Assembly (NCBI RefSeq): GCF_000016985.1
Contig: NC_009633.1
Span: forward strand, 620,001 to 684,000
DNA length: 64,000 nucleotides
Source: Alkaliphilus metalliredigens QYMF
GTDB taxonomy: Bacteria; Bacillota; Clostridia; Peptostreptococcales; Natronincolaceae
Reading direction: 5' to 3'
Within the stretch, counting starts at the first letter, position 1; each line of letters begins with the position of its first letter. This document shows, piece after piece, positions 1-9,291 of this stretch. Both the position numbers and the translations under genes were made by a program. The notes under the pieces were generated by a model. It did no database searches, was not told the origin of the DNA, and saw only the letters and a program-made list of their open reading frames with translations.

Positions 1-1
1 T

Positions 2-151
2 GATCTTGCCACAGCACTATTAGATACTAGCAATAAGCTGTTAACTGGTGCTGAAACACAAATTGATATCGATATTGATGCACCTGTGATTAATAGTGAT
101 AATGTTGAAGAATATGTAGAAATGCACAAAAGAGCCGGCGCTATCAGATAG
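2..151 (+). CDS. Sugar ABC transporter substrate-binding protein, C-terminal end (partial)
   Basis: Only the last 49 codons are in the window; the reading frame is open from base 2 to a TAG at 149-151. The tail has the pattern of RbsB/Peripla_BP_4 sugar-binding proteins: a helix, then a short strand with a polar-acidic run and PVI, then the closing NVEEYVEMHKRAG helix. Such proteins deliver a sugar or polyol to an ABC importer. The next genes are a polyol dehydrogenase and xylulokinase, so a pentitol or related sugar is a reasonable ligand, but that is inference. Confidence 0.6.
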   Translation, partial: DLATALLDTSNKLLTGAETQIDIDIDAPVINSDNVEEYVEMHKRAGAIR

Positions 152-177
152 TAGGAATGAATCACTAGTGAAACCTA

Positions 178-206
178 GGCGTGCGACTAGAAATAGTACG
201 CGCGCC
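178..206 (+). other. Intergenic stem-loop between binding protein and dehydrogenase genes
   Basis: The arms GGCGTGCGACTA and TAGTACGCGCGCC pair around a GAAA tetraloop, with one bulged A and a wobble pair. No T-run follows, so it does not look like a terminator. It may protect the 3' end of the upstream message or adjust expression of the dehydrogenase, whose AGGAGG site follows about 30 bases later. Confidence 0.5.
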
Positions 207-246
207 AATTTCAACTATAGAGATTAAATAATTAGGAGGTTATGAA

Positions 247-1287
247 ATGAAAAATAGAGCAGTCTTTATGCAAGGTACAGATAACATGGTTACTAAGGAT
301 GTGCCAATGCCAAAGATAAAAGAAAAAGACGTACTAATAAAAGTAGATATTGTTGGTATATGTGGTTCGGATGTTCATTATTATAAACATGGTAAAATTG
401 GTGACTTCGTGGTTGAAGGAGAGTTTATCCTAGGACATGAAGCTGCCGGTGAAGTTGTAGAAGTCGGGGAACAGGTAAAGGGATTAACTGTTGGGGATCG
501 AGTGACTATGGAACCTGGTAAGACTTGTGGGAAATGTGAATTTTGCAAGGGTGGAAAATATAACCTTTGCCCAGATGTGGAATTCTTTGCGACGCCTCCT
601 TATCATGGTGTGTTGACTAACTATGTCTCTCACCCTGAGGACATGTGTTTCAAACTACCAAAAAATGTGTCGAATGTAGAAGGCGCTTTAGTGGAACCAC
701 TTGCAGTTGGGTTGCACGCATCTGATCAAGGTGGAGTCAAGCTAGGTGATACTGTTGTGATTTTCGGAACCGGGTGCATTGGCCTAATGACAATCATTTC
801 CTGTAAAGCCAAAGGTGCTGCCAAGATAATTGTTGTTGATATATTGGAGAATAGACTTGAAGTTGCAAAAAAAGTAGGTGCAACGGATACAATTAATGCA
901 AAAGAAGTTAACGTATTAAAGAAAATACAAGAACTAACCGACGGTAAAGGTGCAGAGGTTGTGATTGATGCAGCAGGAGCCGCCATTACAGTCAAACAAA
1001 CAGTAGATGCTGTTAAGCCTGGTGGTACCATCGTTTTGGTTGGTATGACACCTAAAGATGAAGTAGAATTCAACTTTATGAAGCTAATGGGGAAAGAAGC
1101 AGAAGTAAAAACAGTGTTCCGTTATCGTAATTTATATCCAATTGCAATTAATGCCATTGCAAGTGGAGCAATCAATATAAAAGATATCGTGAGCCATGAG
1201 TTTGACTTTGAGCAGACCAAGGAAGCCTTTGATTTTGTTGCTGAACACGCAAGCGATGTAGTCAAAGCTGTGATTAAGATAAAGTAA
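247..1287 (+). CDS. Zinc-dependent polyol dehydrogenase (sorbitol/xylitol dehydrogenase family)
   Basis: A 346-residue medium-chain dehydrogenase that oxidises a polyol to a ketose with NAD+. Visible features are the catalytic zinc site (Cys39 in GICGSD, His64-Glu65 in GHEAAG), the structural zinc cysteines 94, 97, 100 and 108, and a GTGCIGL nucleotide-binding turn near residue 175. The start has a good AGGAGG site. Xylulokinase follows 37 bases downstream, so the most economical substrate is xylitol or D-arabitol, giving D-xylulose. Sorbitol or L-iditol cannot be excluded from sequence. Confidence 0.85.
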   Translation: MKNRAVFMQGTDNMVTKDVPMPKIKEKDVLIKVDIVGICGSDVHYYKHGKIGDFVVEGEFILGHEAAGEVVEVGEQVKGLTVGDRVTMEPGKTCGKCEFCKGGKYNLCPDVEFFATPPYHGVLTNYVSHPEDMCFKLPKNVSNVEGALVEPLAVGLHASDQGGVKLGDTVVIFGTGCIGLMTIISCKAKGAAKIIVVDILENRLEVAKKVGATDTINAKEVNVLKKIQELTDGKGAEVVIDAAGAAITVKQTVDAVKPGGTIVLVGMTPKDEVEFNFMKLMGKEAEVKTVFRYRNLYPIAINAIASGAINIKDIVSHEFDFEQTKEAFDFVAEHASDVVKAVIKIK

Positions 1288-1324
1288 ATTGAGTAAGGGG
1301 AAAGAAGGGAAGTGACAGATAGTC

Positions 1325-2797
1325 ATGTACTTTATAGGTATAGACATTGGAACAACATCAGTAAAAATCATTGCCATTGATGAGGATGGGAAGATTGTTA
1401 AGTCCGTTAGCAAAGAGTATCCACTATCCTATCCTAAGCCTCTTTGGTCTGAGCAAGATCCAGAAGATTGGTGGAAGCAATCGATAAATGGATTTAAAGA
1501 ACTTTTAGATGACTTAGACAAAAAAGAAGTAAAGGCAATTGGTTTTAGTGGACAAATGCATGGGTTAGTTACCCTAGACGAAAATGATAAGGTAGTCAGA
1601 CCTGCAATTCTCTGGAACGATCAAAGAACTGAAAAAGAATGCAACTATTTAAATAATGAAATAGGGCAAAGCAAAATATCCCAGTGGACAGGAAATCTAG
1701 CATTGGCAGGATTCACTGCTCCTAAAATATTATGGTTAAAAGAAAATGAACCAGACAACTTTGCAAAGACTAAGAAGATTATGCTTCCTAAGGATTATGT
1801 AGCTTATAAAATGTCAGGTGTATTTGCCACAGATATGTCAGATGCATCAGGGACCTTATATTTAGATGTGAAAAATAGAAAATGGTCGTCAGAAATGCTT
1901 CGGGTTCTAGGGGTGACTGAAAGCCAACTACCTGATTTATTTGAATCCTATGAAGCAATTGGATGCATGAAGCCTGATATTGCACAGGAATTAGGATTAA
2001 GTAAAGATGTGAAAATTATTATTGGTGGTGGAGATCAAGCGGTTGCAGCCGTTGGTGGTGGCGTTGTGAAAGCAGGTTCATGTTCATTATCCCTTGGAAC
2101 CTCTGGGGTTGTTTTTACATCGAATGAAGATTTTTTTGTTGATGAAAATAATAGTTTGCATTCATTTTGTCATGCAAATGGGAAATATCACCTTATGGGT
2201 GTCACACTTGCAGCGGCAGCATCACTTAAGTGGTGGGTTGAAGGAATTAATAAATCAGATGATTTCGATGGACTATTAAATGAAGCTAAAGATGCGGAAG
2301 TAGATGATCAATTATTTTATCTTCCCTATTTAATGGGGGAAAGAACACCACATAATGATCCTAACGCCAGAGGAACCTTTATCGGATTGAATATCACCCA
2401 TGAAAGAAAACACATGACGCGAGCTGTATTAGAAGGAGTTGCATTCTCCCTTCGTGATACATTTGAAATCATGAAGGCAATGGGAGTTGAAATTAATGAC
2501 ATTAGTATTAATGGTGGTGGTGCCAAGAGTACATTTTGGTGTGAAATCATTGCAGATGTATTGAATGTCAAGGTAAATAAATTAAACTCAAATGAAGGTC
2601 CTGCATATGGAGCTGCAATACTTGCTGCGGTTGGATTTGGACGATTTCATACAGTTGAAGAGGCTTGTTCTCAGTTTATCAAAATTACTGAAAGTATTAA
2701 TCCTAATGAGGAAAATAGCAAGATTTATAATGAAAAATATGGAAAGTACACAAAAATTTATCCTGCGACAAAAGAACTCTTTAAACAATTGATTTAA
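1325..2797 (+). CDS. xylB: Xylulokinase
   Basis: A 490-residue FGGY-family sugar kinase that phosphorylates D-xylulose to D-xylulose 5-phosphate for the pentose phosphate pathway. The N-terminal phosphate loop GIDIGTTSVK, the GFSGQMHGLV and LWNDQRT motifs, the GGGDQA segment and the C-terminal INGGGAKS and GPAYGAAILA motifs are all present and typical of XylB. The length is normal for the family. It sits directly behind the polyol dehydrogenase, with which it forms a two-step pentitol pathway, and a terminator follows its stop codon. Confidence 0.92.
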   Translation: MYFIGIDIGTTSVKIIAIDEDGKIVKSVSKEYPLSYPKPLWSEQDPEDWWKQSINGFKELLDDLDKKEVKAIGFSGQMHGLVTLDENDKVVRPAILWNDQRTEKECNYLNNEIGQSKISQWTGNLALAGFTAPKILWLKENEPDNFAKTKKIMLPKDYVAYKMSGVFATDMSDASGTLYLDVKNRKWSSEMLRVLGVTESQLPDLFESYEAIGCMKPDIAQELGLSKDVKIIIGGGDQAVAAVGGGVVKAGSCSLSLGTSGVVFTSNEDFFVDENNSLHSFCHANGKYHLMGVTLAAAASLKWWVEGINKSDDFDGLLNEAKDAEVDDQLFYLPYLMGERTPHNDPNARGTFIGLNITHERKHMTRAVLEGVAFSLRDTFEIMKAMGVEINDISINGGGAKSTFWCEIIADVLNVKVNKLNSNEGPAYGAAILAAVGFGRFHTVEEACSQFIKITESINPNEENSKIYNEKYGKYTKIYPATKELFKQLI

Positions 2798-2814
2798 GTG
2801 GCTAAAACCAATAG

Positions 2815-2855
2815 AAAGTCCTTTGAAGAAGCGTTTACTTCTTTGAAGGACTTTT
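2815..2855 (+). terminator. Intrinsic terminator after xylB
   Basis: An imperfect hairpin of about 17 bp (AAAGTCCTTTGAAGAAG against CTTCTTTGAAGGACTTT) with a short loop and a closing T-run lies 18 bases after the xylB stop. Confidence 0.8.
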
Positions 2856-2971
2856 ATCATATCGTAAAGTATAAGAAAGTTCTAAGTAGCCCATGGCAAA
2901 TGATATACTATCATTATAGTGATGATTTTTAATCAAAATACAAAGTAAAGGATAACAGAGGGGGATAAAAA

Positions 2972-3955
2972 ATGACAATACCAAAGTCACTTAAATTGGC
3001 AAACCTACCTACTAAAATTGAAAAGCTGGAGAGATTGTCTAAAAGTCTGGGAGACATCAATATTTATATCAAAAGAGATGATCAAACTGGGACAGAAGTA
3101 TCAGGAAACAAGGTGAGAAAGCTGGAATTTGCAGTACAAGAGGCCTTGGACCAAGGCTGTGATTATTTAATTACATGTGGTGGGATTCAATCAAATCATG
3201 CTAGAGCCACGGCGGCGGTTGCAGCTAAGCTGGACATTAACTCATACCTAGTGTTGAGAAGCAATGGGGACGATCCCGTTGAAGGGAATTATTTTCTAAA
3301 TAAGATTCTTGGGGCGGAAATTTGTCTCATTACCCCTGAAGAGTATAGGGATAATCGGATGAAGGTGATGGAAGAGATACAAAGAGAGCTAGCTGGTCAA
3401 GGACATAAGGCTTATATTTTACCCGAAGGAGCATCTAATGGGATCGGTACATTTGGATACTATCAAGCCATGGAAGAAATTTTAGAGCAAGAAGCGGAGT
3501 TGGATGTCAAGTTCGATGCCATCGTCACAGCAGTAGGATCTGGGGGAACCTACGCAGGGTTATTTTACGCTAATAAACTCAGAAAGAATGAGGCGAAAAT
3601 TTATGGGATCAATGTATGTGATGATGCAGATCATTTTAAAAATAGAGTACAAGAATTAGTCCATGAAAGCATACAGTATACCAAAAGACCCATTCATTTC
3701 AAAAAAGAAGACATTCATATGATTGATGGGTATGTAGGCGAAGGATATGCTCAAAGTAGACAAGAAGAACTGACATTTATCCTTGATTTTGCAAAGCTAG
3801 AGGGTATTATTCTGGATCCTGTTTATACAGGTAAGGCAATGTATGGTTTAGTGGAAGAAATTAAAAAGGGAAGTTTTAATGGATTCAAAAACATTCTCTT
3901 TATCCATACCGGTGGCCTTTACGGGCTGTTCCCCAAGGGGAATCAGTTGTTTTAA
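2972..3955 (+). CDS. PLP-dependent D-cysteine desulfhydrase / ACC deaminase family protein
   Basis: A 327-residue fold-type II PLP enzyme. Lys47 in SGNKVRKLEF is the expected Schiff-base lysine, CGGIQSNHAR is the substrate/PLP loop, and AVGSGGTYAG is the phosphate-binding glycine loop. Family members break D-cysteine into pyruvate, ammonia and sulfide or deaminate ACC; D-cysteine desulfhydrase is the commoner role in anaerobic Firmicutes. The start follows GAGGGGGAT. It appears monocistronic and its stop codon overlaps that of the convergent nitroreductase by four bases. Confidence 0.82.
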   Translation: MTIPKSLKLANLPTKIEKLERLSKSLGDINIYIKRDDQTGTEVSGNKVRKLEFAVQEALDQGCDYLITCGGIQSNHARATAAVAAKLDINSYLVLRSNGDDPVEGNYFLNKILGAEICLITPEEYRDNRMKVMEEIQRELAGQGHKAYILPEGASNGIGTFGYYQAMEEILEQEAELDVKFDAIVTAVGSGGTYAGLFYANKLRKNEAKIYGINVCDDADHFKNRVQELVHESIQYTKRPIHFKKEDIHMIDGYVGEGYAQSRQEELTFILDFAKLEGIILDPVYTGKAMYGLVEEIKKGSFNGFKNILFIHTGGLYGLFPKGNQLF

Positions 3956-4524
3956 AACTGATTCCAATGGATTACTTCTTCTAAAGGTCTTTTTTCAACA
4001 ATTGGACTTTCATCACTATATCCAATCGAAACAATAGAGATGAGTTGAAGATCTTGAGGTGTTTTTAGAATTTTTTGGACTTCTTCGGTTAATGGAATGC
4101 TGTTTTTAGGTTCGTAGCAAGGGATACCTTCGCAAAGAGGGATTTCTTCCCCATCATATGAGCCTTGGTTCCCTGCGATCCAACAACTTTTCAGACCATG
4201 GAGTCGTGCTGCAATTAAGATGGTTTGAGTTGCAGCAGATCCATCCTCAATATAATAGGAAGAACTTGTTTTAGTAAAAACAGCAATACAGGCAGGTGCA
4301 TTCTTCAGAAACTCACCGTGAGGTGTTACTTCTCCTAACGCTGTCAAGAGTTTTTTATCATCAACAATGATAAACTCCCAAGGCTGTTGGTTTTTAGCAG
4401 TTGGAGACATCCGTCCACAGTCTATAATTTGCTCTAGGATGGAACGGGAAACCGGATCCTTCTTGTACTTTCGAATGCTTCGGATATCCTTTAACAATTG
4501 TAGTGATTGATCAACAGATTGCAT
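3952..4524 (-). CDS. Nitroreductase family protein
   Basis: A 190-residue FMN-dependent nitroreductase-like protein. The first segment has the family pattern (IRSIRKYKKDPV), followed by GRMSPTAKNQQPWEFIIV, which contacts FMN, and a middle GSAATQTILIAARLHGLKSCWI helix. The frame runs on upstream, but a GGAGG site seven bases before the ATG at 4524 fixes the start there. These enzymes reduce nitro compounds, quinones or flavins with NAD(P)H; the true substrate cannot be read from sequence. Transcribed convergently with the PLP enzyme. Confidence 0.82.
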   Translation of the reverse strand: MQSVDQSLQLLKDIRSIRKYKKDPVSRSILEQIIDCGRMSPTAKNQQPWEFIIVDDKKLLTALGEVTPHGEFLKNAPACIAVFTKTSSSYYIEDGSAATQTILIAARLHGLKSCWIAGNQGSYDGEEIPLCEGIPCYEPKNSIPLTEEVQKILKTPQDLQLISIVSIGYSDESPIVEKRPLEEVIHWNQF

Positions 4525-4657
4525 ATAATATTCCTCCTTTTCATAGGGATTGATTACTATATTATTATCATATATATACCCAATAAACTCTAATTTAATG
4601 AAAATCACAGAATAATTTGTATGTAATAGTGAATATTTGTTTATCAACTTATCGATT

Positions 4658-4695
4658 AAAAGCCCAGAAAGGAATTAATTCCTTTCTGGGCTTTT
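4658..4695. terminator. Perfect palindromic terminator
   Basis: AAAAGCCCAGAAAGGAATT is followed directly by its exact complement, giving a hairpin with A-runs on one side and T-runs on the other. It can work in both directions. It lies upstream of the nitroreductase start, so on the plus strand it ends any transcription before the helicase gene. Confidence 0.8.
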
Positions 4696-4928
4696 AAAAA
4701 GGCTTAATGTAACGAGTGGGCTGTAGATGTTGTTAATTAATTATGGGAATAATGAAGGGAATCAAAGGGAATTTTAAATTTTTTGATTTAGACGGCCTTA
4801 TAATTGTTAGTAAATTAAGATTAATGATATACTATAGTGATAAAGAAAAAATAGGGTTCATCTTGTTGGTATATTTGACTAAAATTAAGTCATCAAATAA
4901 TCACAGTGTTAGGGAAATGAGGGAAAGT

Positions 4929-7900
4929 ATGTTACGAATTAATCGAGAGCTATTGGAGGACATCGTGAGTCACCCAAATGCCTATTATAATGGTGTGGAA
5001 TATCATAAAAAAAATAGAGTGGTAGACTTAAAGTTCCGTAGAGACAAGAAACACTTTATTGCAAAGGTAAAGGGAAGTAACCACTATGATATAGAAGTGA
5101 ACTTCAATCAACAGGGAGAGATGGGTGAGGCCACCTGTACCTGTCCAGCCTATGATCGTTTTTGGGGTTATTGTAAGCATATTGTGGCAGTGCTTTTATC
5201 AATTAAAGAAATAGATGAAAGGGGAGGACTGTACAAGAAAAATGGTAATCAGCAAATTGATAGTATTTTAGAGTACTTTCATAACCAACAATTAAATGAG
5301 CGTATCTCTGTCAAGCTGCAAATTTACTATGAGGTGGAAAGACACTCAATGGATGAGACTGTAGAGTCCTATCTTACCTTAAAGGTTGGAGAAGAACGGA
5401 TGTATGTGGTTAGAAATATAAAAGAGTTTATTGAGAACGTCTATAATGTGAAGCCCCAATACTTTGGGAAACAATTTACATTCGAGCCAGAAATTCATGG
5501 ATTCGGAGAAGGGGATCAAAGGGTATTGGATTTAATCTATGAAATCCATGAAAATGAAACATTATCGGACAGCTCTTTTTTAGGAAAGTCGGGGAACACA
5601 CTATTTGATGGAAAAAGAGTCCAGTTAGGAGATCAAGCATTAAAGCGTTTTTTAAATCTCATAAGAGAAGAAAAATTACAAACTGAGGATAGGGTGAAGG
5701 TCTGTATTTTAGATAGGGAACCTCAAAATATATTGGTTTATGAAGGGGATCTTCCTGTTGATTTTCAATTAGAGAAGCAAGGAGAAGAGACCATTTTAAA
5801 GCTGAATTACCAGGGAGATGTCATCCGTCTAGTAGCCGATGGGGAGTACTTTCTAACACATCACGGGATTTGTAGAGTGACAGAGCAGCAAAGAAGTGGA
5901 TTTATGCCATTTTACCGCACTATGGTTGTCAACCAAACCAATAAATTGGTGATTCCTAAGGAGAAGGAAGAGCAATTTATTTCGGAAATTTATCCAATTA
6001 TGAAAGCAGTGGGAAAGGTTGAAATTAGCCCAGAGCTTTCAAAAACCATTTATTCTCCTCCTTTAAAAGCAGAGGTGTATTTTGATCAGGTTGATCAACT
6101 GGTGAAGGCAGAAATTCGTTGGGTCTATGGAAACATGACATTACGTCCCTTTGAAGAGAGCAAAAAAGAAGCAGGACAGATTTTACTGCGGGATATCAAA
6201 AAAGAAGAAGAAATCATCGGATTTTTTGAACGAAATCAATTCAAGATTAAAAACAAACAGATCTATTTAGAAGAAGAGGCTGCAATCTTTCAGCTTATTT
6301 ATAAGGAACTAGACAAGCTACAAAAAATTAGTGAGGTTTATTACTCTGAGACCTTTAAAGGGATGGAGTTAAAAAGTGCGGCTAGTTTTCGCGGAGGGAT
6401 TCAACTGAATCGAGAAGAGGATCTGTTGGAATTTCAATTTGATATAGATGGCATTGAGGATCATGAATTAACAGATCTAATGGAGTCACTAAGAAAGAAG
6501 AAAAAATACTATCGATTGAAGGATGGATCCTTTATTCCATTAGAAGAAGAGCGTCTCATCGCAATAGATGAATTGATGAAGCAATTGGATTTATCTGGGG
6601 AAAATATTCACGGAAAAGTGATTGAAATACCTAAATTCAAGGGAATATTTGTAGACGAGTTTTTAAAACAACGGGATCTCGGTTTTGTTAAGAAAAATAA
6701 AGCCTATAGACAATTCATTGAAGATATTAAGGAATTTGAAGAGGTGGAATATGATGAACCCCAAGAATTAAAGGAGATCCTTCGGAATTATCAAAGATTA
6801 GGCTTTCGATGGTTAAAATCTCTGACTCGGTATGGGTTAGGGGGGATTTTAGCCGATGACATGGGACTGGGAAAAACATTGCAGATACTTACTTATTTGG
6901 TGGATGAAAAAGAGAAAAGAGGGCAAGGAACTGCTCTGATTGTGTCGCCAACCTCTTTGGTTTATAATTGGATCGCAGAGGTGGAAAAATTCACCCCGGA
7001 ACTTCGGATCAAGGCGATCGTCGGAAGCAAGAACGAGCGAGAAGAGATCATGAAAGAAATTGATGAATATGACATTATCATCACTTCATACCCCTTAATT
7101 AGAAGAGATGCTGAACTTTATGAAACCCGTTCTTTTAGGTGTTGTATTTTAGATGAGGCCCAGCATATTAAAAATCCAGTTTCTCAAAATGCAAAGGCTG
7201 TTAAAGCCATCAGGGCAACCCACCGCTTTGCATTGACAGGCACACCCATTGAAAATTCTCTTACGGAGTTATGGTCAATTTTTGACTTCGTCATGCCAGG
7301 ATATTTATTGTCTCATCATAAGTTCAAAGGACGTTTTGAAAAACCTATTGTGAAGGATAGGGATAGTGAGGCATTGGCAAGTCTAGGGAAACTCATTCGT
7401 CCCTTTGTATTGAGAAGAATGAAACGAGATGTATTACAAGAGCTTCCTGAAAAAATAGAAAGTAAAATGGTGGCAGAGTTAACGGAAGATCAAAAGAAGT
7501 TATACCTAGCTTATTTAAAGCAAATTAAAGGACAAATACAAGAAGAGATTGAACAAAATGGCTTTGAAAGAAGTCAGATGAAGATATTAGCAGGATTGAC
7601 ACGCTTGAGACAGATTTGCTGTCATCCTTCCTTATTTGTTGAAAACTATGAGGGAGGTAGTGGAAAGTTAGACCTACTAGAGGAAGTAGTGGCAGCGAGT
7701 TTAGAGGCTGGACATCGCATTCTATTATTTTCTCAATTTACCAGCATGTTGAAAATGATTAGAGAGAAGCTAGATCAACAGGGAATAGAATATGCTTACT
7801 TAGATGGCAGCACACCCATGGAAGCCAGAGGTGAAATTGTAAAGGAATTTAATGAAGGTAAAGGAAGCATCTTTCTGATCTCCCTAAAAGCCGGCGGGAC

Positions 7901-8168
7901 GGGCCTGAATTTAACCGGTGCAGATACAGTGATTCACTTTGATCCATGGTGGAATCCTGCGGTAGAAGATCAAGCAACGGATCGGGCTTATCGCATTGGG
8001 CAAAAAAATAAAGTCCATGTGATGAAGTTCATTGCCCAAGGAACCATTGAAGAAAAAATCTTCAAGCTTCAAGAGCGGAAAAAAGAAATGATTAATGCAG
8101 TGATTCAACCTGGAGAAACATTCCTTGCAAAAATGAACTCACAGGAATTGATGGAACTATTGAAGTGA
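4929..8168 (+). CDS. SWIM zinc-finger SNF2-family DNA-dependent ATPase (helicase-like)
   Basis: A large Swi2/Snf2 protein of about 1079 residues. Near residues 70-84 there is a SWIM zinc motif (CTC, then CKH). A long linker precedes the ATPase core: DDMGLGKT (Walker A, near residue 642), DEAQ (Walker B, near 742), TGTPIEN, FSQFTSM, SLKAGGTGLNLTGAD and AYRIGQ. Such proteins move along duplex DNA or remodel DNA-protein complexes, like RapA/HepA relatives. The frame stays open for another 62 codons upstream, but the ATG at 4929 follows GAGGG at the right distance and starts the conserved part. Stands alone. Confidence 0.88.
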   Translation: MLRINRELLEDIVSHPNAYYNGVEYHKKNRVVDLKFRRDKKHFIAKVKGSNHYDIEVNFNQQGEMGEATCTCPAYDRFWGYCKHIVAVLLSIKEIDERGGLYKKNGNQQIDSILEYFHNQQLNERISVKLQIYYEVERHSMDETVESYLTLKVGEERMYVVRNIKEFIENVYNVKPQYFGKQFTFEPEIHGFGEGDQRVLDLIYEIHENETLSDSSFLGKSGNTLFDGKRVQLGDQALKRFLNLIREEKLQTEDRVKVCILDREPQNILVYEGDLPVDFQLEKQGEETILKLNYQGDVIRLVADGEYFLTHHGICRVTEQQRSGFMPFYRTMVVNQTNKLVIPKEKEEQFISEIYPIMKAVGKVEISPELSKTIYSPPLKAEVYFDQVDQLVKAEIRWVYGNMTLRPFEESKKEAGQILLRDIKKEEEIIGFFERNQFKIKNKQIYLEEEAAIFQLIYKELDKLQKISEVYYSETFKGMELKSAASFRGGIQLNREEDLLEFQFDIDGIEDHELTDLMESLRKKKKYYRLKDGSFIPLEEERLIAIDELMKQLDLSGENIHGKVIEIPKFKGIFVDEFLKQRDLGFVKKNKAYRQFIEDIKEFEEVEYDEPQELKEILRNYQRLGFRWLKSLTRYGLGGILADDMGLGKTLQILTYLVDEKEKRGQGTALIVSPTSLVYNWIAEVEKFTPELRIKAIVGSKNEREEIMKEIDEYDIIITSYPLIRRDAELYETRSFRCCILDEAQHIKNPVSQNAKAVKAIRATHRFALTGTPIENSLTELWSIFDFVMPGYLLSHHKFKGRFEKPIVKDRDSEALASLGKLIRPFVLRRMKRDVLQELPEKIESKMVAELTEDQKKLYLAYLKQIKGQIQEEIEQNGFERSQMKILAGLTRLRQICCHPSLFVENYEGGSGKLDLLEEVVAASLEAGHRILLFSQFTSMLKMIREKLDQQGIEYAYLDGSTPMEARGEIVKEFNEGKGSIFLISLKAGGTGLNLTGADTVIHFDPWWNPAVEDQATDRAYRIGQKNKVHVMKFIAQGTIEEKIFKLQERKKEMINAVIQPGETFLAKMNSQELMELLK

Positions 8169-8256
8169 ATTGGATTAATCTGATACATTCTCCCAGGAAA
8201 AGGTATATATATCATATACATTAATGAATAAAAGAAAACTAAGGGGAGGGGTTATC

Positions 8257-8304
8257 ATGGTTGAAACAAGTGCCCATGAACGTGTAGAGCTACTGACGAG
8301 GTAA
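8257..8304 (+). pseudogene. Fifteen-codon ORF with a strong ribosome site; possible gene remnant
   Basis: ATG at 8257 follows AGGGGAGGGG at a good distance, but the frame stops after MVETSAHERVELLTR. The strong site and amphipathic start look like the head of a truncated gene rather than a finished peptide. I do not recognise it. The toxin-antitoxin promoter begins 23 bases later. Confidence 0.3.
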
Positions 8305-8326
8305 ATAACATAGCCTATGTCTGAGA

Positions 8327-8367
8327 TTTACAAATCTCTTGTATTGTAGTATAATAAGCATACAATA
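8327..8367 (+). promoter_or_regulatory. Promoter and likely operator of the toxin-antitoxin operon
   Basis: A sigma-A promoter is readable: TTTACA at 8327-8332, a 17-base spacer, and a consensus TATAAT at 8350-8355. A perfect inverted repeat TATTGTA (8342-8348) / TACAATA (8361-8367) brackets the -10 box. In Phd/YefM-type systems the antitoxin binds such palindromes to repress its own operon, so this is the obvious operator candidate. Confidence 0.65.
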
Positions 8368-8402
8368 AGCACACAATAATGCTACGAAACGAGGTGATCG
8401 GG

Positions 8403-8684
8403 ATGATGAATATCAAACCCTCTGCGGCAATTCGAAAAAACTACAATGAGATTTCTGAGTTGTGCAAACGGTCGGGAGAACCAGTATATCTGACTAAAAA
8501 CGGAGAAGGAGATCTGGTGGTAATGGATATTGAAGCCTTTGCCAGACGAGAAAGCATGCTGCTCCTTAGAGAAAATTTGATTGCTTCGGAGGAAGGCAGG
8601 TTGAGTGGCAAAAAAGGCTATTCCATTGACGAAGTGTCCAATATGATGAAGGACGCTGTCAAGGAGGTATTGGATGGACAATGA
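8403..8684 (+). CDS. Antitoxin, Phd/YefM family
   Basis: A protein of about 93 residues with the Phd/YefM pattern: a short N-terminal DNA-binding part (IKPSAAIRKNYNEISELC), the VYLTKNGEGDLVVMDIEAF strand-helix unit, and an extended acidic C-terminal tail expected to wrap the toxin. The ATG at 8403 lies seven bases after GAGGTG and is preferred over an upstream ATG at 8379. It overlaps the toxin gene by 11 bases, which implies translational coupling. It should neutralise the toxin and repress the operon. Confidence 0.82.
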   Translation: MMNIKPSAAIRKNYNEISELCKRSGEPVYLTKNGEGDLVVMDIEAFARRESMLLLRENLIASEEGRLSGKKGYSIDEVSNMMKDAVKEVLDGQ

Positions 8685-8991
8685 AGGTAAGTTATATAAA
8701 GTGATTATCTCCGATGAGGCGGCTCAGATGCTGGTATCTCATTCTCGCTTTCTTACACAGGTCAGTGAAACAGCAGCCCTGCAACTCATTGCCGAGTTTA
8801 ATAAAAAAGCAAAGTCCCTGGAGAGATTTCCAGAGCGAAACCCATGGCTTTTCGACCTACTGGTACCATCAGGCAAATACCGCAGGCTCTTGATGGCGAA
8901 GCGATATCTGCTGGTTTATCAGGTGAAGGAGAGCACCGTATATGTAGATGCCGTGGTGGATTGCAGGCAGGATTATGGCTGGTTGCTATAG
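8674..8991 (+). CDS. Toxin, RelE/ParE family
   Basis: A 105-residue basic protein with the RelE/ParE fold signature: an early strand (YKVIISDEAAQML), a helical middle with AEFNKKAKSLERFPERNPW, and the closing strands YRRLLMAKRYLLVYQV and VYVDAVVDCRQDY. RelE relatives cut mRNA on the ribosome and ParE relatives poison gyrase; the sequence alone does not decide which. The start lies inside the antitoxin gene, and a strong terminator follows, so the pair forms a compact two-gene operon. Confidence 0.82.
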   Translation: MDNEGKLYKVIISDEAAQMLVSHSRFLTQVSETAALQLIAEFNKKAKSLERFPERNPWLFDLLVPSGKYRRLLMAKRYLLVYQVKESTVYVDAVVDCRQDYGWLL

Positions 8992-9000
8992 ACAAGTAAG

Positions 9001-9052
9001 CTGAATAAAACTCTTAGCATTATTGGCTGAGAGCTTTATTCAGTTTATTTTT
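9001..9052 (+). terminator. Terminator of the toxin-antitoxin operon
   Basis: CTGAATAAAACTCTTAGC pairs with GCTGAGAGCTTTATTCAG (two wobble pairs), followed by a T-rich run. Confidence 0.8.
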
Positions 9053-9135
9053 GATGATTTTTAAGAATGATTTTACAGAAAATTTCATAAATTTATTGTT
9101 TTTGTTCGTTCCTTCCTAAACAGATAAAGGGGTAT

Positions 9136-9165
9136 AACAGACAGGTCCCTGTCCCTGCGTCTGTT
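9136..9165. repeat. Small palindrome with GTCCCTGTCCCTG core
   Basis: AACAGAC and GTCTGTT flank a GGTCCCTGTCCCTG core. It resembles the short extragenic palindromes elsewhere in this window, though its core differs from the GGGACGGTTCT type. Confidence 0.45.
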
Positions 9166-9194
9166 GAAAAATAGTTAAATTTACCAATACATAG

Positions 9195-9254
9195 TTGATT
9201 AATATTAGAAAAGAGCGTATAATAAAATTGTACTGAAAAGGTATAAAAGTACAA
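9195..9254 (+). promoter_or_regulatory. Promoter and candidate operator of the tetR-ABC exporter operon
   Basis: TTGATT (9195-9200), 17-base spacer, TATAAT (9218-9223). Just downstream lies an inverted repeat TTGTAC (9228-9233) / GTACAA (9249-9254), in the position expected for a TetR-family repressor to block its own operon. Confidence 0.6.
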
Positions 9255-9291
9255 AGCGTACTACTTATGGTATCGGTAAGGAGATGAAAAA

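Noticed and set aside
8379-8402. Upstream ATG start of the antitoxin
   Set aside because: It lacks a ribosome site, whereas ATG 8403 has GAGGTG at seven bases.
9136-9165. Terminator upstream of tetR
   Set aside because: The palindrome has no T-run in either direction and lies before the promoter; it was listed as a repeat.
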